From Blasia pusilla (taxonomy: Eukaryota; Marchantiophyta; Marchantiopsida; Blasiales), in NCBI GenBank assembly GCA_050084515.1, contig CM114271.1, positions 64,976,001 to 65,040,000 of the forward strand: DNA of 64,000 nt. The letters run 5' to 3'. Positions 25,169 to 36,867 of this stretch are shown one piece after another; the stretch's first letter is position 1, and each line of letters begins with the position of its first letter. The notes beneath the pieces were generated by a model. That model had not been told where the DNA came from. It saw only the letters and a program-made list of their open reading frames with translations, and ran no database searches. Both the position numbers and the translations under genes were made by a program.

Positions 25169-27123
25169 TGGCTTCAGAACTGTGCGGGACTACAACGTAT
25201 ATACGTACTGTATTCCGTCGATCTTGTGTTCGCTTGGCGAGTGAAAGTGGAACTTTTTCAGAGTGAACTCCCAAGGCAACGGATCCGTTCGATTGAGGCC
25301 GAGTTCTCCAAAACCTAAATCTTCCCCTTCTACCTGCCATGGTAGCAAGTAGGCTCATGATCAGCAACAGGCACTTTGAGCTAGAAGACGAATGCACTCG
25401 TATGAATGGAACATGTGTGTATTCATGGCTTGTAATGAATGGAAACGAATCCTGTAATGCCTAAAGACCTGAGCGTTGTATATAGCATGCAGCCGAATTG
25501 CAATTGAGCATCGACGCTCGGGTCTTTAGGTTCTACAGATCGATTCTACCCTTGTGAAGGGAAGCTGGGATCGGAATTCCGTACTCGACGCACGCGCTGT
25601 GCAGAATTCTTGCTATCGTTGCGATTAGAGAGGAAATGTGATACAACTTGAACTTTGGATCCGAATCGGATCCGATCTGATGAGATCATCCGCCCTGCAG
25701 GTGTTGGCATCTATGCATAGGAAACAATTCCAATCGGCGTTTAGTTTTGTATTTGGGAGCGTGCCCGGAGTGCATCCCGCTTCTCCGAGCATTGATCCAT
25801 CCCCGGGGCCAAAGCTTATGGTACTTTCGCACCTGAGTTCGCAGGCACTACGACGACATTCCTTGAGTTGATTGAGCAGTCGGGAGTTTTCTTACCTCTA
25901 GTTGCCAGTGCTCGTAATTATGGGATACGGTTCCCCAGGCGGTCCTGTAGTGGGTGCCCAAATTGAAGTCCGTTGAATTGCAGCTGCTGGACGGCTCGCC
26001 GGTGCCGGCTGGAGCAGGCAAATCGATCGGAGATTGCATCCTGCCAGTTCGGCAAACACCGCCCCAGTTCGGAAGGCCGTTCGGTCCATCACTGTAGTCG
26101 AAACCTGCAGAGAAATGACGAGAAACTCAGACTTGAAATGAATCATGCCAATCCAATCATGTGTGTGTAGACGTATCGACGACGATTACCAGGATGGAAA
26201 TCATTCTTCCATTCATAAGACCAGGATCTGCACTCGGAATCTGCAGAATTGAAAACACTAGTGCTGGAGTGTGCATCTGATCTGGTATGGATCTAAAGCT
26301 CTAGGTCTGCAGATCTGTGCGTGTGCGTAAATTGCTCACATAAGCGACATTGGAATTATGATTACATGGGAGAGAGACACAATGGAGCACCGCATTCGAC
26401 TTTTAACAGCATTTTTTTATCTGTGGATATATCTATTCATGGCCATCGAATTAGAGCGAAGAAAACATGAAGTGTAGAGAAATTCAAGAGTTCGAGTACT
26501 CCACAGCATCCATTCTTCAAGTCGATGGAATGAGAACGGACCGTGGCGATGCTTTATCATCGGGAATAAGGATAGAACGATCCACAGCCCGATGCACAGA
26601 ATGACGCTTACAAAAATCGTGTTGGTTACCGTGCAGAGTGTGGAGCATATATCTCTCAGCTTGTTAATAACCGTAGGAGTCCTATCATCGGAATACGGAT
26701 CTTGGGCAGGAGCCATGGACCTGAGCCTCGACATAGATGTCGTCGACTGCAATTGCAATCACGATGTATCGGGCGACGTCGAAACCTGACGTTTCTACGG
26801 TTTTTCTCGCTCGACGGATATGGATCGAGACCTTTCTTGGATCATGGAGTGAAAATTCACCAGTCTCCGGACTCCAATTTGGGTAATGCCCACTTCCACC
26901 GCCCGTCCGTGCATCGATGGATCGTGACCTCAGGACTCCATATCCATCAGTTGACGTCGGGCACACATCTAGAACCCCCGCCATCGCAGCTTAAATGGGG
27001 TCAACCGGATCCTGCTCGCTTTCGATCCAGCTCGAGTGCATCGAGTGCACCACTCATCAATCAACTATAGCTAGCCACCAGCACTACTGCTATCATCATC
27101 ACCCTAAACAGCAACAACAACAT
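22667..27123 (-). CDS. CA-B, secreted alpha-type carbonic anhydrase (7 exons, 267 aa)
   Basis: Paralogue of CA-A on the other strand. Exons in transcript order: 27066-27123, 25896-26104, 25209-25333, 23789-23894, 23332-23493, 23056-23106, 22667-22759; the sum is 804 nt in frame. Intron phases (1,0,2,0,0,0) match CA-A. Exon 1 gives the signal peptide MLLLLFRVMMIAVVLVASY; its donor (A|GTTGAT) is weak, so this exon is the least certain. Mature start FDYSDGPNGLPNWGGVC, then QSPIDL. Zinc ligands are in KKFHFH and EMHLVH; the gatekeeper Glu is in SPSEH; SLTTPTPDC and VEGVTWIV follow; NSRPVQPLNGR is near the end. As in CA-A, Lys precedes FHFH, the TTP loop has two extra residues, and the shuttle His is not at its place (YEHWQLE has it one residue off). 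It lacks the hydrophobic tail of CA-A. The last 17 residues (VELFNVCPEIYDHDQA region) are unlike CA-A. Confidence 0.86.
25122..25162. repeat. (TA)n microsatellite in CA-B intron
   Basis: About 41 bp of pure TA repeat, 46 bp inside the intron that follows the zinc-ligand exon 25209-25333. It can form a cruciform and is a likely length polymorphism. Confidence 0.95.
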
Positions 27124-27204
27124 CACCAGCTAGCCTAAGCTCGCGGGAGAGACCTCCCAGGAACCCACTCAGTCCAACATCGTGTTCTGTTAGGCCTTCG
27201 GAGC

Positions 27205-27216
27205 TCTAGCTATAAA
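27205..27216 (-). promoter_or_regulatory. Possible TATA-like box of CA-B
   Basis: On the minus strand a tttgttttatagc run sits about 85-95 bp upstream of the proposed CA-B start codon, a plausible distance for a plant TATA element plus a short 5' UTR. There is no other support. Confidence 0.3.
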
Positions 27217-27229
27217 ACAAATAAAAATT

Positions 27230-28063
27230 CGAACAGGCGGACAGGGCGGCGTTGAAAGTGCGGTGAAACGCGCAGCATTTCATTCACTTTTTTCCCCAGA
27301 AAAACTTGCCCAAGGATGCCTAGTCCTACGTCGTGCTTCCAAGGTGCCGACTTGCGACGAGGTCTACCCCGGAGAGCGTAATTAGATTAATTACAGATTT
27401 CAATATTAAACTGGTTTCTCGATTCACAGAATAAACGAAATCACGCTCTCTCCACGGCGATTAGCTAAGTAGCCGCCGGATGGTCATCGATGACAGAATT
27501 ATAACCAACATCTGAGCGGGCAGGCCAGATTACATGTGGAATTCTCATGTACCCGGTACTGCGTAGCTTAATTTAGATAAACGATGGAAAGTGTGGGAAG
27601 GAGAAAATTAAATGTAACGTAAATAAAAGATACATGTATATTTTTTATATATTTATTATTATGCAAGAGTGTCCCATTCATTTTTCATTTTCTCTTGATA
27701 TTTTACCTTGCCCTATCGACTAATAGGATCATTCAAAATTAATGGAAAATCAAATATGAATATTTGATTAAACAATTTTGGGAATTAATCAAATATTCAT
27801 AGTTTGGTTGCAAGGACATCCCATCCCCAATCATTTAATTTACTCTAGATATGGTAATGCCATATCCAATAGTGGAGGATACTTTAATAGCATTTTTAGT
27901 AGTTGTTAACTCCATCTCCAATAATTTACTTTACTCTAGATACGGTAATGCCATACCCAAGAGTGGAGGATACTTTAATAGCATTTTTTAACTGTAAAAT
28001 TATTTACGCAATTCAATCATTGTACTTTTAATTTCTATGCTACTTTGATGGAGTATCAAGGTT
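27230..28063. repeat. AT-rich spacer with a 91-bp tandem duplication and an inverted repeat
   Basis: No gene. A block of about 73 bp containing tactctagata(t/c)ggtaatgccata and gtggaggatactttaatagc occurs at about 27826-27898 and again 91 bp later (27917-27989). Just upstream, 27756-27771 and 27785-27800 are a perfect 16-bp inverted repeat (atgaatatttgattaa) with a 13-nt loop. These are typical remains of small foldback elements. Confidence 0.8.
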
Positions 28064-29241
28064 AAGGTTGCATGGAAACGGACAAGTCCGTCCATGTGAC
28101 CGACGTGTCCTAGTGTCCACGAACATTGCCGGTGTCATACGCCTACTTCCCTCAAACATCAATCTTAATGTTGCGGAAGCGTATGTTCAATAAGACACGC
28201 TCTTATCGCCAACCTGCACCCAAACGCACTCACGATAGTCTGGCTTGGGTCAAGCGGCCTTCCAACCCTCCGAGTCCTCGACTCGACACCTCATCAAGCT
28301 CAACCTTCCCTCATTCCTACGTTCCCAACACGGGCAAATCTTTCAAGACTTGGGACAGACTTTATGGTTAGTCCAAGCATCTAAAACGACATTTGCGCGC
28401 CTAGCGGTCCTAACTGTCCAATGGACCTCGCATGAGTCCCCAACCGAGACTCAACAATGTGAGTTGGAATCCAATAGGAACCTCCGAAATACACTCTATT
28501 CGACTTGGTGTGGGCTCGGGGCGGGCAGCATGGTTGCACAAAAACGGACAAGTCCTTCTTTAGGATGGATATGGACGGAGAAGTCTAGACATGTCCACGG
28601 ACATGAGTTTCAAGAGGTGGAACCCACACTTTTAGTCCATGATGGAAGGCAAGGCAAGGATGAGAGGAGCAATGAGGGAGGAGGGAATGGAGATGGAGGG
28701 AGGGAGAAATGGGGGGTATGAAACACGAAGGAAAGTAAGGGGAATGAGAAAGAAGGGAAAGGTGGGGGCCCATATGGACAAGTCCTTCCATAGGACGGAC
28801 ATGGATTTTGTCCACATGCAACCTAAGAGGCAAGGCGTAGGTTGGAGGTCCGCCCTGAACCTGCACCCAAGGCCCACAAAAATTGGTCCGCTAGACCAAG
28901 ATTTGGTCTGGCAGTCCACCTTCCGTTCTGACGGACCAAAATCTGGTCTAGCGGACCAAATTTTTGCAGGCCGTAAGCCCGTGCTTGCCCTCCTGAAGCC
29001 CGTGCCCTGCCCGCCCAGATCCTTCGCGTGCTCGCCCTAGCCCGCGTCCTGCCCGCATCTACCCACCCTGAGCATGACGGCGCATGGTATGCTCAGGGCG
29101 GGTAGATGCGGGCCACGCAAAGGGTGTGGGCTCCGTCAGCCAAGGTTTAGGGTGCGGGTTCTGAGGCGAGCCGGGAATGTCCGATGACAAATCCAAACAT
29201 ATATGTCCCATGGACACACTTGTCCGTTTCCATGCAACCTT
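28064..29241. mobile_element. 1.2-kb element with perfect 24-bp terminal inverted repeats
   Basis: 28064-28087 (aaggttgcatggaaacggac...) is the exact reverse complement of 29218-29241; similarity continues imperfectly inward (gtccatg). Inside are further copies of ggacaagtcc words, an inverted repeat at 28878-28910/28932-28965 (ggtccgctagacca) and a hairpin at about 29056-29109 (catctacccaccctgagcat). No transposase is visible, and the ORFs at 28585-29040 are low-complexity. A target duplication is not clear. A further end-like copy lies at 39349. Class unknown; probably a non-autonomous DNA transposon. Confidence 0.65.
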
Positions 29242-30015
29242 GTCCGCAACTAGCCCACAGGGCGGGCTCACACCCGAGCCAATCGTGGGCCTTAGACGGG
29301 CTCTTCGCGGGCCTTATGAAGTTTTTGAGGAACACATACACAAATTTTGGAAAAGAAAACTTTAAAATTCTTAAATATTAGGTTTCCTAAGAACTTCTAC
29401 ACATGAACATCTCAAAAGGTTCCTAAATGATAGCCAAAATAGTGAAACTAGGGATGTGTTCAATGTTGTCAAACAACCTATATTTTTTTAGCAATGAAAT
29501 CGTTTAAATTTAGCTGAGCTTGGGATCATTGGCATGCTATCTACCAACGTACAAGTTGAAAGTAGGAATTTTAGATTCTTGAAATAACATAAAAAATTTA
29601 TTTAACTTGAGTTAGATTCTATAATCATAGTAGCTAATTGAATTAAGATAAACCATTAGAATAACCTCTCAATTATAGTAGCTAATCGGATTGCGTTTTG
29701 ATTTATCAAAAATGTAGTTAATAAATTCATGTTTAATACATAAACAAGTTAAAAATTTTATGACGTATTGTAGTCTCGAGGGGGTCACTATATGGAGGGC
29801 TCTACATCACCTGTGACGTTTTAGGGTCTAGACCCCGGGGCTAACTTATAAGTGAAAAAATATTTTTTTCTCACCCTTATGTATTTTAAAGGAATCATTT
29901 TTATTTTTGGTACCTCTTAAGTTCCTTAAGTAAAGCAATCATTTGAAATAAATAAGACCTTCAAAGAAAAGAAAAGTACCACGTTAAGTTAACATCCAAC
30001 ATGTTGTCCTTATAC
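29242..30015. other. AT-rich spacer, nothing recognised
   Basis: No ORF with coding character and no repeat that I can define. It contains a short GC-rich island around 29780-29845 (ctcgaggggg, agaccccgggg). Confidence 0.5.
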
Positions 30016-30076
30016 TATGACAGAGGGGAATTGAACCTCTAATTGAGCAAGAGGCTCAATCAGCCAAATTGTCATA
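30016..30076 (-). ncRNA. tRNA-like fold lacking a D-arm
   Basis: On the minus strand 30076 to 30016 folds as follows: a perfect 7-bp acceptor stem (tatgaca/tgtcata), a 9-nt linker where a D-arm would be, a 6-bp anticodon-like stem (attgag/ctcaat) with a 7-nt loop (cctcttg), then a T-arm with TTCAATT in its loop. The loop lacks the usual T33. It is most likely a degraded, possibly organelle-derived tRNA rather than a working gene. Confidence 0.3.
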
Positions 30077-30303
30077 CCCTTAGCCTACTCCCTCCCATTA
30101 TCCTACTCACAGTTCAAGAGTATCAAGTACACTCTAAGCACACTCCATAAAAATATTTAATTTAACATATCTCAAACATAAAAAAACTCACCAAGATCAA
30201 CTCACACTCTGAATATATGTAGTCAAAGCATATAAGTCAATTGAATCAAGTATATATATTCTATTTTGTACCCCTGATTTCATTGTCAAATTCACATTAG
30301 AGA

Positions 30304-31519
30304 TCACATTTCAATATCAATCCATTGCACATCTATTGCATCATAACTTAACAAGGTTTTGGTGTTATCATGGCCGAAAGACTTGTACCAATTATACATA
30401 ATACGACAAATACTTCCCTTTTGTCCAGGAGGAGGTACAGGTCTGTTTAAAAAGTCCAAGGCCCTACGACGTCTTGACCAATGTGAACCATTCTTTTGAA
30501 TCATAAACACAGTACGCCCCAACCAATACTCTTTTTTTTGCAACTCTTGCCTCCATTGCAAGTTGTGTCTCTTTTCCCTTCCTTTTCTTTGACTTTGTTG
30601 ATCTTGTGGAAGGGCCAACATTTGCTGTAGATTCAAACAAAACTGCAATATCACTACCCACATCAACCAAACAAGTTGGGCAATTAGGATTACGTTCCTT
30701 TCCCTTACCAGTAGTGTAATAAGTCTTTTGGGCTATTGGAGTTAGTCTATCCTTTGACATGAAAGGATTGCAAGAAAATTGACTTACAAGGATGGATTTA
30801 TAGATAATCTTGTCCTCATAAGTTATAGTAGGCACTATTGCATGGGGAATTGCCACATTAGAGAGTTCTGCTTGAACAGATGCAAACAGATGTCTTACTT
30901 CATGTCCTAATACCTTCATTTCAATGGATTTGGGATCAATATCAATATCTATCTCTTCGTTATCTATTATGAAAGGTACATAGATATTGCAACTTTCCTC
31001 TACAACCCAAGAATCAATATGGTTCAAATCTTCCTCAGGGTCCTCAAACTCTAAGAACTCCCCAGTTGGGTGCTCATATATTGGAGACACTATTGTGGAT
31101 CGGTTATCTTCATGTTCTTCAACATCATCACATGACACTACTTCCCTTATTGAAGCTGAATGAGGCCATGTCTTGGCCTCCACATCCCATGGATGCATCC
31201 ATCCCCTTCTCTTTGCAATTGGCAAGGAACTCCTTGGAGACATGTTTTGCAACCTCAAAATCTCTTTTGCTGCATCCAACCCTTCTTTAAGAGCATCAAC
31301 AACTAACTCATTAGTCCCAACTAATGAATAATCAAATAGATTTGGATCCTGGTCTCCTTCACCAAGAGGATGCAGTTTTGCCCAAATAAGATCTTGCTTG
31401 TGATGTGAACGACGTATCTTTAATCCATCTGGTCCATACTCTAGGCCATCCAGTCGATTCACTCCTATTGCACTATCTAGTAGAGATCCAAAGTCATAGT
31501 TTCTTTCATGACCACTCAT
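30304..31519 (-). CDS. Unrecognised protein of about 405 codons, one frameshift at a T8 tract
   Basis: The minus-strand reading starts MSGHERNYDFGSLLDSAIG and runs open for 351 codons. At the homopolymer T8 (30532-30539; A8 in the coding strand, in VAKK) the better frame changes by one base. The +1 frame then reads EYWLGRTVFMIQKNGSHW, RRRRALDFLNRPVPPPGQ and ends YDAIDVQWIDIEM, whereas the original frame stops at KTS. The protein is acidic in the middle (EFLEFEDPEEDL, DNEEIDIDIDP), has a basic patch (TRSTKSKKRKGKET) typical of nuclear import, and a CPTC pair. An acceptor-like ttttttcag lies just upstream of the start (about 31532), so earlier exons are possible; the PHD relic at 32.1-32.5 kb lies in the right direction. 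I do not recognise the family. Intact if the T8 count is a sequencing error, otherwise a pseudogene. Confidence 0.55.
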
Positions 31520-32044
31520 GCCACCTACCTTGCTGAAAAAAACTCACAACAATCAGATCCTAGCAAGTGAAATGGAACTTGAAGATATGGAAACTTGTCT
31601 CAAAATGCACAAACTAAGAGTACAATGAAATGGCAAGACATGTTGATATCATGGAAAGCTTGAATAGAGATCATATGTTTTTCTATGACACATCCTTTAT
31701 TCCCTGTCACAGAATGGACACCGTACTTCAACCATAGCCTCCACAAACGGAGAAACCAAGATACCTTAGATGCCAATACTATACGAGTTCTCAAGTCATG
31801 CTTCATAGAGAAGAAAATATCGATGTAATGTGCACAAATCTCAAGGTACAACTTAGTCCCAAATTTGTGAAAAATCTTACACGTGAAATATGTAATGAGA
31901 CTATAGTTCCATTGTGCTTACCTACAAAATTTCTCTGTCGTATTCAATAATTAAACCCAAGAGATATGTTGATAATCTGCAGTGCCTAGTGTGGGGACAA
32001 TTGGATGATCAGGGCAATAGATCATCCATCTGATCTCATTATGT
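31520..32044. other. Spacer or intron between the 405-codon ORF and the PHD relic
   Basis: AT-rich, with no coding motif. If the two minus-strand pieces belong to one transcript, this would be an intron with its acceptor at about 31532. Confidence 0.4.
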
Positions 32045-32520
32045 GCAACATGATGCTAGGATTCTCTGCGAGGTGCAAAACCTTCCTCCTTGCTCGCTGC
32101 CTAGCAACCCAAATGCCATGTCTTCGGACATCTCAAACATTGGACGACGTTTGCTAGATGCTCGTTGCGATGCGGCATGTTCCATGCCACACATGTATGG
32201 AGAGGGCAACACTACACATCAAGTGGCAAGAATCCATGACAGAAGAAACGTACACAGAAAGGTTGGGGGCACTGTCTTATATTAGTTTGAATGGAAGCCA
32301 TTCTACCACACTTGAAACATTTGTATGTCCCGGAGGTACACTCTGGACAATACCAAGGGTCGCTCACCTTGTCCTTTGGAATGACCACAACAGGGCAATA
32401 AGACACCATCTGGCCAACTCTACGAACATGGTGAAATTGTCGATGGTAAAGCCCATCACAAATCACTAGATATCCATGCAAATTGCAAATAACACACAAA
32501 TGAGGATTGCATTGTCACAA
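32045..32520 (-). pseudogene. EDM2-like PHD / C5HCH zinc-finger relic
   Basis: One minus-strand frame reads NPHLCVICNLHGYLVICDG, then DPWYCPEC, then KCFKCGRMAS, CPQPFCVRFFCHG, a TAG at 32212-32214, CPLHTCVAWN and CLRCPKTWHLGC, and a TAG at 32101-32103. The run of Cys/His pairs follows the PHD plus C5HCH block of plant EDM2-type chromatin proteins (CxIC...C; WxCxxC; CFxCG; CPLHxC; CxRCPxxxH). A further TGA sits just before the block (about 32507). The second ligand half of the first finger looks damaged (YHRQFHH). EDM2 proteins influence heterochromatin marks and TE silencing. This piece cannot encode one, and no SET or methyltransferase part is nearby. Confidence 0.6.
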
Positions 32521-33880
32521 CTCAATATCTGAGAATAGGGGAATTTGTGGCAACCTCATGCTCATGTTCTTCCTAGAGTGTGGATTATTCTTGGCTTGCC
32601 CCTTGTACCTTGTCGTTATGGCTACTGGAAATTTAAACATGGACACTGAATTAGTCATAACTTAACCAATAGAAGATATAGGCATGCATAATTGTAGACA
32701 AACTAAAAGACTTAAAAGTCAATTGTTTAGAACTCAACTAAATACCAACTCTCAAAAAAATAAACTATGCATGAAAAGGAAGTAGAATCCTTCCTAGCGT
32801 AGTTCTTAATGCCTGCTGCAAACGCTTTGAAATGTATGTCTGATAACACACAATGCAGCATAAGCATAGAATAATTTTTTTTGCTAGCTCGAGAGAAGAA
32901 ATAGGCTACAAACATAAACTCAAAATCCCCACATGTTGAACACACTTGAAAGACAGGTTGGATAGTTACATAAGACCACATTACCAATATGTGCCCTTGT
33001 GACCGGCGTGGAAAAAAGTATCCACGAAAACTGCCAAGGCTTTGGGCAATGAATCAAGGCTATTGAATGTGTTGAACAATTCTGGTGCTACCAAAATGAG
33101 AGAAAGAAAGATTGTACTATTAAGTAGTGCCTTTCATCCTGCGAGGACGAAAAGGGTATCACCACGACTCAAATAGAGGATAGATAGAGCGGGATGGGTA
33201 GGAAAAGGAGCCAACCTCCTTTGTCAATGTTTGGGAACAAGAATCTACGGACAATCTGATGTAAGATTGGGAGAGGGAGAAGAAGAGTGTGAGGATGGGA
33301 TAGCTAAAGCTCGCTCACCAGGCAAAAGTGGCCGGACGCGTGAGAGCTGCAACGGCAGTGGCAGCAACCACAAAGGGCACAATCTTTGAGAGAGATATGG
33401 TGATATCAATTTTCTTCCCAAGCATATCCTTCTTCACTTTGATCCCAAATGAAGCTAGAGCGACATTCCCTTCTTGCGTGAAGAGTCTTCACCAGAACAA
33501 CTCAAAGGCCGCAATTCAAGGCCCCAGTTGTACACATTGCTGCCAGCGTTGTGTGGGGAAAGGACTATTGTGAAATGTTCATGCTGCATGCTTGTCACAC
33601 TCCTAGCTTGATTGGGAGACTGATCTACTGTCTTGGATGGGTTCGTCGTTGCAATGCATAGTTCAATTACGAGCCCAACAAACAGAATCTGTACTCCTTC
33701 AACAATGTTGATGCTTGGGCGGCTTCCAAATTTTTGAGATCCCAGTTGCTTGACGACGGAAGCTCTCGGTTTTCTCAAGTAGAGGTTCATATTGCTGTGC
33801 TCGAGTCGCTTATTTTTTTGGGAGAGAGGTTCTTGCACTTCTTATTCTTTGCATTCCCACTGCTCCTTAGTATTTGCTAC

Positions 33881-33882
<2 letters not shown>
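32521..33882. other. No gene recognised
   Basis: ORFs at 32727-32987 and 33455-33838 (both minus) lack motifs. They could be further decayed exons of the PHD gene, but nothing supports this beyond orientation. Confidence 0.4.

Positions 33883-33971
<89 letters not shown>
33883..33971 (+). repeat. (GA)44 microsatellite
   Basis: An uninterrupted run of about 44 GA units. It produces artefactual Arg-Glu and Ser-Leu ORFs on the two strands. Confidence 0.98.
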
Positions 33972-33973
<2 letters not shown>

Positions 33974-36867
33974 GCCTCAAGAAAATGTGAACCTTCCGCA
34001 ATCTGCCTTGCTAATCCAGATCTTGAGATAGCAAAAGCATGTCGTGACACCACTTCCAATTGCGTATACGCTCATGCATTCAATAAGCTCGCATGTTGAA
34101 TCAAAGAAGGAAGGCATGCAAATGTAGAAATGAAGGAAAGGAAAGCGCTCAAGAGAATAGAGGCACGATACGTATACTCTCATAGAAGAAAGCAAGAAAA
34201 TAAAGGAGCATACCAACTTCCGGGCCACTCTCGGTCACACTTTCCTACTACGCCACCACTCCTTGAGCGACAAAACCCAAAGAAATCAGGAAGTAGACTC
34301 GAGCCTCTTCCAATCACGCTCTCGTGCTGCACCACCAATCCTTGAGCAACAAAACCCAAAGTTGTGCACTCTGTTGGGAAGGGACTTCAAGTGGCGGCTC
34401 AATTTGCCGCTCAAAGCTTGTCTCCGAAGGCCAAAACCCTAGACCCAACAAACCCGACTCAAATTGAGAGGGAAACTTGAAAGTAAAGACTCCCTTCTTC
34501 CCTCTAAAGCTTTTCCCAAAATTTATTTTTTTTAGCTAGGGAAGCTACTTTTTGTAAAAAAATAATTTAATATATGTAGAAATGACATGTATAAACCTTA
34601 TCTTATCTTAACATCTTTCGTGGAAGGAAGACTAATAAAAAATACCATGTTGTTCTTATAAGAGTTTGATGGAATAAATTATGCCCTATTGTTCTTCCAC
34701 AAAACTTAATAAGTCTTCCGAGGGACCAATTTAAAAACCCCTAACTTTTTCGCATGTGATGGGGCATTTGTGTGGAAGTAAGACCCCTGAGATTGTAGTG
34801 AACGTTGATGAGCAATTCAATACAATATTCAATTAGGAATATGAAAATATCCTTAAAAGCATATGGTAAGAAGCTACATAGGTACAAGCCCCAAAAAGCT
34901 TATATTGAATATGGAAAGAGAGAGGTCATAGGATACTTCACATGTTAAGGCCCAAAAATATTAGGATTGTAGATGGAAAATGATTGGTCGTAAGATACTT
35001 CTAAACTTTTCGGCATTCAAAAGCTCCAAATATAGAAAGGAACCGATCAATTATAGGGCAGTTCTAAACTTTTTGGCTTTAAAAATCTCCAGATGTTGAT
35101 AGAAAGTGATCAGTCATAGGATACTTATGAACTTTTCAACCTTTATGAACTCCCATTGTAGATAAAAAGAATTTACTTTCGTTGGAAAGATAGTTTAATA
35201 TTATTAATAGAGATGGAAGTGTGTTTTATAACGCAATCAAGAAATGCATAGGATTTACTCTTAAATAAATATGGCAAAAACTAAGAACAAGAATAGTCAA
35301 CCAAGTGTCATGAATGCATGCAAGCATATAACTACTTGATAGGAAGGGTCATTTTGCACACATCGTATAGAGGGTAGAGAGGAACTTTTCTTTAAATTAT
35401 ACGGTTTTGTATAGAGATTTCTACCATTTCTTTGATTGGTTAATTACTATCAAGCCATTTTTTACATTGAATAAATGTAGCCTCGGGTTTGAATTTATTT
35501 TTAACATCTCCAAAAAATCATTTAAAGGATGGGTGGTTTGTTTGAATCGTTGAGAGAAGTTTGTAGGGAGGGGTGATTATCCACAAGCACAATAGACCTC
35601 TCTACTCAAAATATTCTTCAATTGATCACCCATGGGAGTTGTTTCAAGAAAGATTTATGAAGGTGGCAAACATGTCTTGGCTGGACGCTCCTCCTCTGTT
35701 CACTTTTAGGTCTAGCTTGGCTTTCGACATATGCAAAGAGGAGAAAACAATCTTATAACCAATCACTTCAAAGATCATGTGTGGTGACAAGAGGTGTAGG
35801 GGAAGGAGAAAAGAGACAAAAGGATACACGTTGAATTAGAAAAATTCACAACTAGCTAAAACCTTCTCTCATAATGAATAATTGGGGTCTCTTTGGTTTA
35901 CACACGTGAAATTTGAAACAACCAATATGCTCAAAAAATTTGCTCAATTCAACCATTTCAAGTTCTTCAGAGTCAATCAGTGAAGGAGAGAGCAATTCTA
36001 CTTGTGAGGTTCAAGGATGAGATGATAGTACCAATTCCAACCAAGGTCTTCCAAAGATAGTACCAAGCAAGCATTCTATATTTTGTTTGGGAACTTCAAC
36101 TCCACGATGAATTAATCCCCCATAAAATATAAATTATGCTGAGAATGATGGTGAATTTTCTTCCCCTAGTTGGCCAAAGGAAGATTCCATGAAACCTCAT
36201 CCATGTCCTAATTCCATTTTGGTTACTAGGATATTAGATAGTTTATTGGGTGAAAACCTAATTGTGAATGAGAACATGGCTCATGATGCCAACAATGTAC
36301 ATTGTTTCACACATTGAGAAAGTATGGAGTCTTTAAGGATGGTGAGAAGCAAATGTAAAACACATTCTTGGTATGGTGAATTTTACAGTGGCGAGAGTTT
36401 CTAGTTCAAGTAGGTCAACAACTCAAGTGATAGAAGAAGAATTTAAGGGAAGTAATTTTGGTTCTCACTCTAGACATGCCAATCCAAAAGATGGAGGGAG
36501 AATTAAACTTCATTGAGAGAAATCAAAGGAGATCTTGAAAGAATTAATAGATTCTCAAGTGATTTTATATATTTCTAGAATTCAATGTTGCAAGAAGAGG
36601 TGTCTATCTTAAAAATTTGAAAGAAAAAAAATTAAAAGAGCTAAGAGAAGACTTCATTCAAAGAATACACGATGAGAAAAAACTTGTTTTGAAGAGTTAC
36701 ATGTCCTTATTAATTAGTAGAATAAAATTCTTCACTCTTTCTATATAATGAGTGGTCTCACTATATACAAGCGTAGTTTCAAGACGGTATTTTCTTGTGG
36801 AAATCATCAAATCCAAAACATCAAACCACTACAAGGTTTAGGAAATATAAATCCACACATGAAACAT
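33972..36867. repeat. AT-rich spacer with a degenerate minisatellite of about 62 bp at 34910-35160
   Basis: There are four diverged units: about 34910, 34974, 35033 and 35097. They share tgatcggtcata(g)gatacttctaaactttt-like cores followed by a gctcc/actcc word. The rest of the interval has no gene that I can support. Confidence 0.55.

Noticed and set aside
26417-26758. ORF with a membrane-like segment (VSVILCIGLWIVLSL) upstream of the first large CA-B exon
   Set aside because: It lies in the proposed first intron of CA-B. The short exon at 27066-27123 gives a better signal peptide with the correct splice phase.
33734-34099. ORFs rich in Arg-Glu (plus) and Ser-Leu (minus)
   Set aside because: They are translations of the (GA)44 microsatellite and have no coding content of their own.
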